Positions 43,358 through 50,212 of a stretch of 50,212 nucleotides of DNA are shown piece by piece (positions within the stretch are counted from its first letter, which is position 1; each line of letters begins with the position of its first letter). Origin of the DNA: Bacteroidales bacterium (GTDB lineage Bacteria; Bacteroidota; Bacteroidia; Bacteroidales; WRLA01); NCBI GenBank assembly GCA_031254805.1, contig JAIRTP010000012.1, positions 1-50,212 on the forward strand, written 5' to 3'. The notes under the pieces were generated by a model. It was not told where the DNA came from and searched no databases. It worked only from the letters and a program-made list of their open reading frames with translations. The position numbers and the translations under genes were made by a program.

Positions 43358-43362
43358 GTATT

Positions 43363-44085
43363 ATGAATATTTTTTTTGATATTATTATTTTTATTTCTTT
43401 TGCCTTGTTGGCATATTGGATTTCTGCTGTTATTCATGAATTGGGACATGTTGTAGTAGGTCTGGCGCACGGATGGAAATTGTTTATGTTTGTTGTTGGG
43501 CCTATTGGTATTAAAAGAAAAGAAGATGGACTTCATTTATATTTTGAAAAAAATGTTGTTTTATGGTTCGGAGTAGGAGGCACGCTTCCTGTTAAAAACG
43601 ATGCAGACAATATGAAAGTATGGGCGAAGATTTTACTCGGCGGTCCCATCGCATCATTATTAGCAGGGATTCTATTTTTAGCGATATTCATTATTCATCC
43701 TAATCTTGTTTGGCTGTTATTAGGAGCTATTCCCATTGGAATGGGTATAGCTTGTTTGTTGCCATTAAAAACAGGTATTAGCTATTCTGACGGGAAAAGA
43801 TGGCATAGAATTCATAAAGGAGGCAAAGGTAAAGCAGAGGAAACGGCGTTATTCAATATGATAATGATCGACCAATTTTGTAAAGACTACGTCTCAATTC
43901 AGAAAAGCGATTTTGAGGCTTTGTTAGATTCAAAAAATTCTGTGTTACGATATTATGGCCTTTATTTCTCATATCGGTATTACGACGCTCATAATGATTT
44001 TGATAATAAATCACTAACACTTGACGCCCTACATAAAATGGAGAAAGATGTTCCGAAGTTTATTGTTGATGATTGCAAATTGTAA
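43363..44085 (+). CDS. M50-type (site-2-protease-like) membrane metallopeptidase
   Basis: A 240-residue membrane protein. The zinc motif HELGH is near residues 25-29 within the first helix (ISAVIHELGHVVVG). Further hydrophobic segments lie at about 88-107 and 112-132, and the family's second motif may be the Asp-Gly in SYSDGKRWH near 144. S2P-like proteases cut membrane substrates in regulated signalling. The C-terminal 80 residues are soluble and helical. It starts 5 bases after the decayed gene and has no clear partner. Confidence 0.7.
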   Translation: MNIFFDIIIFISFALLAYWISAVIHELGHVVVGLAHGWKLFMFVVGPIGIKRKEDGLHLYFEKNVVLWFGVGGTLPVKNDADNMKVWAKILLGGPIASLLAGILFLAIFIIHPNLVWLLLGAIPIGMGIACLLPLKTGISYSDGKRWHRIHKGGKGKAEETALFNMIMIDQFCKDYVSIQKSDFEALLDSKNSVLRYYGLYFSYRYYDAHNDFDNKSLTLDALHKMEKDVPKFIVDDCKL

Positions 44086-44087
44086 TT

Positions 44088-44252
44088 GTTCTCCATATTC
44101 TAAGAGGTTTGCGATCCTTTTACCGAGCAAAACCATTTGCTCAACAGCTCTCTAAAATTGTGCGAGGAAAGATCGGCGAACGAATTGATTATATGTATAT
44201 GCCGAAAGGAAAGGATATCTTAAACGAACAAAATGTACAAACTTTGATATAA
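44088..44252 (+). other. Open 54-codon stretch without start codon
   Basis: Reads VLHILRGLRSFYRAKPFAQQ onward to MPKGKDILNEQNVQTLI and a TAA at 44250-44252. It has no ATG near its beginning and I do not recognise it. It may be the tail of another truncated gene, like the scrap at 43237-43357. Confidence 0.3.
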
Positions 44253-44257
44253 CATCA

Positions 44258-45625
44258 TTAATCTGAAGCCTTTTCTCTGAACGTTTCATTAAAACTTTTC
44301 TTTGCAAATTTTGGCAACATGCGTTGCATCCCCCATTGATTTTTGATGATCGAGGCCAAATAAGTTGATTTTTTAATTCTTCCGCTATTTAGAATGGCGC
44401 GATTTCCTAAAAATCGTAAACTTTGTTGCATGATGACATTTTTCACGGAAAACTCTCCTAATTTTCCCTCTTTCATAAACAAAGCTCTATTATACAGCAA
44501 TAAATTGTTCAAAGGAATTCTAACCGGACAATGATGTTCGGGATGGGGGCTTAAAATTGACGCATACGCCAAGTAACGATATGCTTTTGTGTCTCTCATC
44601 AATGGGACGATGATCGAACCTATCGGACCGGAATAAGGCGATTGATAAGAGGCTTTTCCGATGGTTCTGAATACGGGACAATATCGCGAACATGCGCCGC
44701 AACGGATACAATTAAGAGCTTTCCGTTGTTTTCTATATCGCAAAACGGCGTCTCTTTGATTGTTGATGATAACGACGTACATCTCTTCGGGGCCGTCATG
44801 TTCATAAGGTTTCTTTGGACCGAATATCAAATGATTATACGCCGTTAAAGGCTCGCCAGTTCCCGCCAGCGCAAACATATTCCACAGCAATTCCAAATCA
44901 TTGACCGAAGGAATGATCTTATCATAGCCGGCTACGACAATGTGAATTTTTGGGAAAGCGACGGCGCGCGCAATATTTCCTTCATTTTCGCTTAACGCAA
45001 TCGCTCCTATGTCGGCGACAAGGAAATTTGCGCCTGTAAATGCAATATCCGCGTCAAAGAAACGACTTTGCATTTGTTTTGCAATAAAATGCGTCAGCGA
45101 GTTTGGATGGTAATTTATTTCGACTTTATATCTCTCTTTAAGAGCTTGGGCGATTTCTTTATTATTTTTTCGCGTAACGTCGAAACGTTCATTAGCAGTA
45201 ATTTCTTTCATAAAATCAGGAAACGCCGTATCCAAAAAATCACATTTGACGCCAAGATGCTGTTTGAGAGATATTTCTCTGAGAGCGCCGGAATTGGTTG
45301 CGATTACCTTCTTTGCATTAGCGGAATTGAATATCGATAAGATTGCGTTGATCGCCTCTCTTTCGTCAACCGTCCAGATAACTTTTCCTCCGCGTTCGGT
45401 AAACTTTGTTTCAAATTCTTTGAGATATTTTTCTACATTGTCTATTCCTTTCGATCTGATATACGACGCCCGGTCGTAAAGTATGTCTACATTACAGTAA
45501 TAATCTCTTGTTCTCTTTTTTCTGCGCTCATACGCTATAAAATGTTGATTTTGATTTTCATATCCGTCAACATCCAAAGAGTTCTCTTGTGAATAATTAA
45601 GAAAATTTTTCTCGGAATTAATCAT
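44258..45625 (-). CDS. LutB-like iron-sulfur protein with one cluster motif lost
   Basis: About 455 residues. A LUD domain (about 60-290) is followed by a ferredoxin-like segment, as in LutB/YkgF of the lactate utilisation complex LutABC. The first cluster motif is intact (C306-x2-C309-x2-C312-x3-C316-P). The second, normally LCxxCxxxCPV, reads LSPHPEHHCPV, leaving a single Cys (C366). No lutA or lutC is nearby; the partners upstream are yjbQ and dtd. It may have a different role from lactate oxidation. The ATG at 45625 is preferred over an upstream GTG. Confidence 0.8.
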   Translation of the reverse strand: MINSEKNFLNYSQENSLDVDGYENQNQHFIAYERRKKRTRDYYCNVDILYDRASYIRSKGIDNVEKYLKEFETKFTERGGKVIWTVDEREAINAILSIFNSANAKKVIATNSGALREISLKQHLGVKCDFLDTAFPDFMKEITANERFDVTRKNNKEIAQALKERYKVEINYHPNSLTHFIAKQMQSRFFDADIAFTGANFLVADIGAIALSENEGNIARAVAFPKIHIVVAGYDKIIPSVNDLELLWNMFALAGTGEPLTAYNHLIFGPKKPYEHDGPEEMYVVIINNQRDAVLRYRKQRKALNCIRCGACSRYCPVFRTIGKASYQSPYSGPIGSIIVPLMRDTKAYRYLAYASILSPHPEHHCPVRIPLNNLLLYNRALFMKEGKLGEFSVKNVIMQQSLRFLGNRAILNSGRIKKSTYLASIIKNQWGMQRMLPKFAKKSFNETFREKASD

Positions 45626-45646
45626 ATTGCGCAGCACAGGTTTTTA

Positions 45647-46060
45647 TCAATTAGAACGGCATATTGTCACAACTACCGTACGGCGTTTTCTCGGCCCGTC
45701 AAATTCATATAAAAGAATACTTTGCCAAATGGAAATGCCAAGTTTTCCGGCAGTAACAGGGATCGTTTTAGAAGGGCCTAAGATATTAGCTTTCATATGA
45801 GCCGTAATGTTATCCGTATCGGCTTGCATGGCGCCGCCGGATTGTTTATTACGGAGCAGATCATCCAACAATAATAAACTCTGATTTTGGACGATGCCCT
45901 CCGAATTTTCCTGAATAGCGATACTCGCCGTGGCTCCTTGAATAAAAATATTGACAATTCCCGTATCAATGCCGCTTTCCTTCACGATTTTTACCACCTC
46001 GCGCGTAATATCAATTACATCTTCCTTATCATTTGTATTGACATAAAACGACTTTTGCAT
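45647..46060 (-). CDS. YjbQ family protein (UPF0047)
   Basis: A 137-residue protein of the YjbQ/UPF0047 family. It has GATASIAIQENSEG, the metal-region ITAHMKANILGPSKTIPV and the closing WQSILLYEFDGPRKRRTVVV. Members have weak thiamine-phosphate-synthase activity in some bacteria, and the real role is unsettled. It lies 3 bases after dtd and 21 bases before lutB on the same strand. Confidence 0.88.
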   Translation of the reverse strand: MQKSFYVNTNDKEDVIDITREVVKIVKESGIDTGIVNIFIQGATASIAIQENSEGIVQNQSLLLLDDLLRNKQSGGAMQADTDNITAHMKANILGPSKTIPVTAGKLGISIWQSILLYEFDGPRKRRTVVVTICRSN

Positions 46061-46063
46061 CTT

Positions 46064-46516
46064 CTATTCTTTTAATTTTGTATCGATAATAATTGTTACC
46101 GGTCCGTCGTTTACCAAACTTACATCCATCATGGCTCCAAATTTTCCGGTTTGAATATCTTTTCCCGTCGTTCGACTTAATGTATTTATAAATTTTTCAT
46201 ACATCGGAATGGCGAAATGTGGTTTTGCCGCTCGAATATACGACGGACGATTTCCCTTTTTTGTCGAGGCATGAAGCGTAAACTGGCTGATAACCAAAAA
46301 TTCGCCGTCAATTTCATCGATGGAGCAATTCATTACGCCGTCGGTATCGTCGAAAATTCGCAACTGCGCAATTTTTCCGCACAACCATTGAATATCCTCC
46401 TCGGTATCGACCTCCTCAATACCCAAAAGAATCAACATCCCTTGTTTGATTTTTCCGACAACCGCTCCCTCAATCGTTACGGAAGCCCTTTGTACTCTTT
46501 GAATAACCACCCGCAT
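46064..46516 (-). CDS. dtd: D-aminoacyl-tRNA deacylase
   Basis: A 150-residue Dtd, which hydrolyses D-amino acids mischarged on tRNA. Both signature regions are present: the Ser-Gln-Phe-Thr-Leu motif (SQFTLHASTKKGNRPSY, about 77-93) and the Gly-cisPro region NDGPVTI (about 136-142). The length is standard. It is the first gene of the dtd-yjbQ-lutB run. Confidence 0.95.
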   Translation of the reverse strand: MRVVIQRVQRASVTIEGAVVGKIKQGMLILLGIEEVDTEEDIQWLCGKIAQLRIFDDTDGVMNCSIDEIDGEFLVISQFTLHASTKKGNRPSYIRAAKPHFAIPMYEKFINTLSRTTGKDIQTGKFGAMMDVSLVNDGPVTIIIDTKLKE

Positions 46517-46548
46517 ATATTATTTTTTTTGTATGAAAGAAGCGGATG

Positions 46549-46556
46549 CAAATTTA
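46549..46556 (-). promoter_or_regulatory. -7 box upstream of dtd
   Basis: TAAATTTG on the minus strand, 32 bases before the dtd ATG. Confidence 0.4.
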
Positions 46557-46627
46557 AAGAATTATTTTGCAAGGATATAATAAATATTGAATAAGTATAA
46601 ATGGCTACCAATACGCTTGACAATACA

Positions 46628-46662
46628 AAAGCCAAAATATGTAAAAAAAATATTTTGGCTTT
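46628..46662 (-). terminator. Terminator of the propeller-lipoprotein operon
   Basis: Perfect 13-bp stem AAAGCCAAAATAT (46628-46640) / ATATTTTGGCTTT (46650-46662) with a 9-base loop. It lies 26 bases past the stop of the DUF4221-type gene. The T-tract on the minus strand is short (TTTTGT), so strength is uncertain. Confidence 0.7.
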
Positions 46663-46688
46663 GGCCTCTTTTTCATTATGAATCTTTT

Positions 46689-48332
46689 TTATTCTGCAAG
46701 TTTTTCTCTCAATAAGTTCATGTCGCCGGGGTTGATGATTTTCTTATAAACGATTTCTTTATTTGCTTCTATATATTGCGGATTGATCCAAAGATCGACA
46801 TAATGAAGATATCGCCTTGTAAGATCCGTATAGAAAAACGCTTTTGCATCATTATCAACAGCGGCATCGTCAAAAATAATCTTCATGAAATCATCCGCTT
46901 TCTTCTGTTCGGAAGCGATGAGTACAATTGCTAAGTCATTGTTTTTCTTCATCGAAGGCAAGCTTTCTTTGATAATTTTGGCATAAGCAGGCAAACAGGT
47001 CTCGCATGACATTTCCAAAGGAACGAGAAGAAATTTTGAAAATCCCTTACTCTCCGTTATATTGTTTGCATAACGAAGTAGGGACACATCTATATCGGCA
47101 TGTTCATAGCCTTCATTATATTTATCTTTTCGTTCTTTAATGAGACTTGCCAAGTATCCGGACGGCTTTTTCTCAATTTTATAATTGAAAAAGGTCAGAA
47201 TCAATTTATCACCGTCGGCAAAATTATTATTTGCCAAAAAACCGCCATTGTATGGCTTAAGGGAACGATAATATCCTTCAGGCATCACGCCTTCGCCTAT
47301 TTTATTCATATCTTTATCCAACAGCGCAAAAGTATAAATAGTATGATCTTTGCATAAAGGGCTATCCGTCGAATCCGCCGCCACGCGAGCGTACCATATT
47401 ATGATTTCATTAAAAGGATCATATTTCATATTCATATATTCGCCTTTATAATGGTCGTAACCCGGAATAGAATAGGTTGATTGCTTATCGGTATAAAAAT
47501 AAGGCGCAATAGAATCTATCGTAATAAAAGGAATGTATGTTTGCGTCAACTCCTTTGTAGCGATATTGTATTTATATAATGTCGGAGTATGCCCAAAGGC
47601 GGCATACAGGTTCTCTTTTCCATCAAAACATCCGCGGAGAGGCCTAAATCTGTACGTATAGAAATCATGATCGCCATAACAGGGGAAGTAGATGGGAATT
47701 TCAGAATAAGCATCATGATTGCGGTGGTCGATAAAACCCAACGACGCATGTCCGTCGCAATAATTAATTCTTTCATCATATTTTAGAGAAGTATAGACGA
47801 CATCGTCTTGATGGATTAGAGGAAAATCTTTATAATCCGTGACATAATTATGCAATGTGTCGAAGTGCGCTTTTGTTTTCACGGGAAGGCCGTCCAAAAA
47901 GAAAGTGTCAATAATCTTTTTTTCCCTGTTGATCATAACGAGCGCCCGATCGTGTAAATTTCCTAAATATGAGGGCATGAAAGCCAACAGGATGGAATCC
48001 GGGGAGATTATATAAAAATCCTCAATCAATTGTTTCTTGTGAAAATCAAGATCAATGGAGTCTACTATCTTCTTTGAACTTAAACTTAAAAAGTTTAACT
48101 TTCTATTGATTTGATCAATGGAAGCGAAACAGGTATCCCCATTGGGTAAGACATATAATCGCGAGCTCCATGTCGACATTTTTTTGGGCGTGTCAAATTC
48201 TATTTCATATTCCGGAATCAATACAATTACCTCTTCATGAGAAGATTTTGACATACAACACGATATGAAAAAGGAGAATAAGCAAATAATTAATCCTTTT
48301 TCTAATAAGGAATACATTCTTGCTGTTTTCAT
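46689..48332 (-). CDS. DUF4221-like propeller lipoprotein with thioredoxin-like C-terminus
   Basis: About 547 residues. A lipoprotein signal ends in FFISCCMS. The middle (about 40-400) has repeated strand motifs typical of beta-propellers (LYVLPNGDTCFASI, FDGKENLYAAFGHTPTLYKY, KYDPFNEIIIWYARV) and resembles the Bacteroidota DUF4221 family. The last 105 residues begin with SC443ETC446LPAY and read like a thioredoxin-fold tail (LVPLEMSCETC, LAIVLIAS). A role as a thiol-redox partner of secreted Cys-bearing proteins is inferred. Its ATG overlaps the stop of the upstream small lipoprotein by 4 bases (ATGA). Confidence 0.6.
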   Translation of the reverse strand: MKTARMYSLLEKGLIICLFSFFISCCMSKSSHEEVIVLIPEYEIEFDTPKKMSTWSSRLYVLPNGDTCFASIDQINRKLNFLSLSSKKIVDSIDLDFHKKQLIEDFYIISPDSILLAFMPSYLGNLHDRALVMINREKKIIDTFFLDGLPVKTKAHFDTLHNYVTDYKDFPLIHQDDVVYTSLKYDERINYCDGHASLGFIDHRNHDAYSEIPIYFPCYGDHDFYTYRFRPLRGCFDGKENLYAAFGHTPTLYKYNIATKELTQTYIPFITIDSIAPYFYTDKQSTYSIPGYDHYKGEYMNMKYDPFNEIIIWYARVAADSTDSPLCKDHTIYTFALLDKDMNKIGEGVMPEGYYRSLKPYNGGFLANNNFADGDKLILTFFNYKIEKKPSGYLASLIKERKDKYNEGYEHADIDVSLLRYANNITESKGFSKFLLVPLEMSCETCLPAYAKIIKESLPSMKKNNDLAIVLIASEQKKADDFMKIIFDDAAVDNDAKAFFYTDLTRRYLHYVDLWINPQYIEANKEIVYKKIINPGDMNLLREKLAE

Positions 48333-48796
48333 TGAGGCATGCAAATTATAATAGTAACACTTGTCTCAGATTCAGAAAGATGGCATTCTGAGCCTTCTCC
48401 TGAACAACTTATGGTAGTTTCTCCTGTCGTTTCATCCTTTTTCCAAAAGATTTCTTTATCACAACTTTCTCGAGCAAGATCTAAAAATAAACTGTCTTGA
48501 GAATTCCAGCCAAACAACAAAACCTGTTGTCTATTTGTTTCGAATAATTTCACATCAGAATAATTAGAATAGCTCAAATTCATCGAGTTAAGAAGATGAG
48601 GAGCTATCGATTTTTCTATAGCGTCCATGAGTTGCATTGCATGATATGCATCATCAAATTGCAATACATCTTTTGAGGATTCTTTTAAAGAATATTCAAT
48701 GTCCCCATTTTTTTCAATAGAGTCTTTTACACAAGAGGTTAAAGTAACCATTAGAAGTGACAAAAGAAATGTTAAAACAATCTGTCTGGCTTTCAT
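48329..48796 (-). CDS. Small cysteine-rich lipoprotein, paralogue A
   Basis: A 155-residue lipoprotein (signal ending in LMVTLTSCVKD). The mature part carries four cysteines shared with the next gene: one in ESCDKEIF and three in the C-terminal pattern ISCSGEGSECHL...TIIICMPQ. The middle reads DVLQFDDAYHAMQLMDAIEK and FETNRQQVLLFGWNSQDS, with close matches in the paralogue. The C-terminal C-S-G-E-G-x-x-C pattern recalls NVEALA-type Bacteroidota peptides, but I cannot assign it to that family. It overlaps the propeller gene by 4 bases. Confidence 0.65.
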   Translation of the reverse strand: MKARQIVLTFLLSLLMVTLTSCVKDSIEKNGDIEYSLKESSKDVLQFDDAYHAMQLMDAIEKSIAPHLLNSMNLSYSNYSDVKLFETNRQQVLLFGWNSQDSLFLDLARESCDKEIFWKKDETTGETTISCSGEGSECHLSESETSVTIIICMPQ

Positions 48797-48884
48797 AATT
48801 TATAAATTTAAAGTTTGACCATAAATTTTACTTGCTTGAATTTATATTAAACGTTCATCAGTTTCATTCGAATATCACAATATT

Positions 48885-49367
48885 TTATTGTTCTGCACAA
48901 ACAATGATCGTAGCATTTCCATCTGTATCTTTTCCTATACGGCACCCATTTCCTTCCCCTGAACAACTTATGATTTGTATTGCAAAATCAGGGTCATAAT
49001 AAGTGAAATAATCTTTATCACAAATTTCTTGTGCTGCCTCAAATAATTGATTGTTTTGCGAATCCCAACTAAACACAAAAAATCTTTCATCATCTATTTC
49101 AAACATTCTTACAGTAGAATACCCAGAAATATTTAAATTCAGAGAATTAAGAATCCTCGCGTCTATCACTTTCTCCTTCGCTCCCGCTAATTCAAAATTT
49201 TGGCAAACATTTGAAAATTCTAAAATATCAACTGAAGAATTCTTTACAGGGGTTTCTTTGTCATTTATTTCTCCTTGCCTTTCAAAAGTATTTTTCGTAC
49301 AGGAATTATATGATAATATAATAATCCCCGTTAATAAAATTAAACTGATTTCTTTGATTTTTGACAT
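48885..49367 (-). CDS. Small cysteine-rich lipoprotein, paralogue B
   Basis: A 160-residue lipoprotein (signal ending in ILSYNSCTKN). Parallel blocks to paralogue A are DILEFSNVCQNFELAGAKEK, ILNSLNLNISGYSTVRMFE, FFVFSWDSQN, EICDKDYF and a C-terminal ISCSGEGNGCRI...TIIVCAEQ. All four C-terminal cysteines are conserved. It is the promoter-proximal gene of the three-gene unit, 88 bases before paralogue A. The function is unknown. Confidence 0.65.
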   Translation of the reverse strand: MSKIKEISLILLTGIIILSYNSCTKNTFERQGEINDKETPVKNSSVDILEFSNVCQNFELAGAKEKVIDARILNSLNLNISGYSTVRMFEIDDERFFVFSWDSQNNQLFEAAQEICDKDYFTYYDPDFAIQIISCSGEGNGCRIGKDTDGNATIIVCAEQ

Positions 49368-49383
49368 GACTGTAAATTTTTAA

Positions 49384-50011
49384 GCTTAAATTAATGGCAC
49401 AAAGATAAGAAGATTTTAATCGCCGACATCTTGTTGTTAAAAAAAATCAAAATAAAGACTAATGCGTTTCCAATCACTTTTCCGATATTCATATTTGCGG
49501 ACAACGGTATGGAAAGTTTCATCGCATTTTACATATTAACCTGAGTTCGAGATAAGCGTGAGTTGTGGCGTATATTCTTGAAATTTAACTTTTATGGAAG
49601 GCTTCTTTGGGAAGAAACTGTATGCGGCTAATCCTGCGAGCATGTTAACGATAAAATTGGCGACGGAACGATGGCGGGAATGTTCGATTTGGCGTGGAAA
49701 AGAATTAGAATCAGCATCACATCGCTTGTCGACATCTTCCCCGCACGATTTCTTGTTTTTTGCCTGCTTCTGCCGGAAGTAAACACGGGAGTAATACTTT
49801 TTTCAAAATTGTTGAGGAATTCGTCGATGACGTAGTATTTTTCAACTATATTTGCTAATTTTATATTGTTATAAGATTGAATATCAATAATAAAAATATA
49901 TAGAATTATGACGTAGGCGCCCCGGAAGGGGTTATTATGCCTTGTCGGGGACTTTTTTCCTAATTCGCTACTCTCTTTTAATTCATTTTCCTTGAGATAG
50001 ATTCTTGATAA
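49384..50011. other. Gene-poor stretch with possible mobile-element debris
   Basis: I see no convincing gene. A 62-codon frame at 49594-49782 lacks recognisable motifs. At 49908-49966, the plus strand can be read as YDVGAPEGVIMPCRG in one frame, and the DNA contains a CCCCGGAAGGGG hairpin and a CCCCG/CGGGG pair. Sequences of this kind recur near mobile genes in Bacteroidales in my recollection, but I cannot verify it. Confidence 0.35.
49400..49407 (-). promoter_or_regulatory. -7 box of the cysteine-lipoprotein operon
   Basis: TATCTTTG on the minus strand, 33 bases upstream of the paralogue B start. Confidence 0.45.
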
Positions 50012-50044
50012 TTTGTTGTGATTCGCAAATATTTTATATCTTTG
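50012..50044 (+). promoter_or_regulatory. Promoter of the tyrosine recombinase gene
   Basis: TTTG (50012-50015), 21 bases, TATCTTTG (50037-50044), 34 bases before the ATG. Confidence 0.5.
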
Positions 50045-50078
50045 CCGTTAGTATTCATTGTTTGTTTTTAGTATTGGA

Positions 50079-50212
50079 ATGATTATTAAAAGTATACAAA
50101 CAGAACGTGCAATACATGGAAAGCAAGAGGTAATCAAACTTTTGTTTGCTTATGATGCAGTTGTTGTTGCAAAAATCCGCACGATTCAAGGTATGCGATG
50201 GAGCCGTAGTAT
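50079..50212 (+). CDS. Tyrosine recombinase/integrase, N-terminal part
   Basis: Only the first 44 codons lie in the window. They read IKLLFAYDAVVVAKIRTIQG followed by MRWSRSM. This matches the N-terminus of the Bacteroidota tyrosine recombinases in which a F-x-YD motif is followed by IRxIxGxRWSxxxxxWyvP. The catalytic Arg, His and Tyr residues would be beyond the window, so activity cannot be judged. A good promoter precedes it. Confidence 0.7.
   Translation, partial: MIIKSIQTERAIHGKQEVIKLLFAYDAVVVAKIRTIQGMRWSRS

Noticed and set aside
49594-49782. Plus-strand 62-codon frame before the recombinase
   Set aside because: The composition is not protein-like, and no family is recognisable.
1-50212. 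tRNA or rRNA genes
   Set aside because: I saw no cloverleaf with a GTTCRANNC T-arm and CCA end, and no rRNA core sequences on either strand; a covariance-model scan would be needed to exclude them fully.

Overview
The window comes from a Bacteroidota chromosome, most likely an asaccharolytic, amino-acid-fermenting member of the Bacteroidales. The signs are AT-rich DNA, Bacteroidota-type promoter boxes (TAnnTTTG), weak ribosome binding sites, type IX secretion components (PorV, and a nuclease with a C-terminal sorting domain), a set of SurA-type isomerases downstream of guaB, a DPP11-type S46 dipeptidyl-peptidase, and a lysine-to-butyrate fermentation cluster. I do not assign a genus.

Layout. 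1-800: debris of an ISAs1 transposase and a probable LanC-like gene fragment. 914-6523: a tight six-gene operon for a heterodisulfide-reductase-like (Hdr/EMO-like) membrane electron-transfer complex, with a cysteine-dioxygenase-like cupin embedded in it. 6700-9427: housekeeping operon ftsX, a small membrane protein, uppP, truB. 9402-11867 (minus): a PlsC-type acyltransferase and a bile acid:sodium symporter family protein. 12081-21315 (plus): lysine fermentation genes atoD, kal, kce, two tandem kdd copies, kamA, kamB and kamC, broken up by two decayed selfish-type genes (GxxExxY family; four-helix-bundle/23S-IVP family). 21330-32178 (minus): ispF, porV, DPP11, MoxR ATPase, three parvulin-type isomerases, guaB. 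32554-34282 (plus): two paralogous lipoproteins, each followed by a terminator. 34388-36608 (minus): methyltransferase and bifunctional NAD(P)HX repair enzyme. 36856-42567 (plus): uvrA, a T9SS-targeted endonuclease I, a LuxC-type acyl-CoA reductase. 42568-44257: a decaying stretch with a truncated acyl-CoA ligase and an M50-type protease. 44258-46516 (minus): LutB-like protein, YjbQ, Dtd. 46689-49367 (minus): a propeller lipoprotein with a thioredoxin-like tail plus two small paralogous cysteine-rich lipoproteins. 50079-end: the start of a tyrosine recombinase.

How it fits together. DPP11 releases acidic dipeptides from peptides and KamA starts lysine breakdown. Kdd, Kce, Kal and the CoA-transferase carry the carbon to crotonyl-CoA and acetoacetate. 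The Hdr/EMO-like complex is a plausible, unproven, route linking acyl-CoA/ETF or thiol redox chemistry to the quinone pool. KamB/KamC are the presumed reactivase of lysine 5,6-aminomutase, but KamD/KamE are not in the window, nor is the CoA-transferase beta subunit. The pathway is therefore split across loci or incomplete.

All product calls are from reading motifs by eye; no database search was run. The least described systems are the embedded-cupin Hdr complex and the DUF4221-thioredoxin/cysteine-lipoprotein trio.
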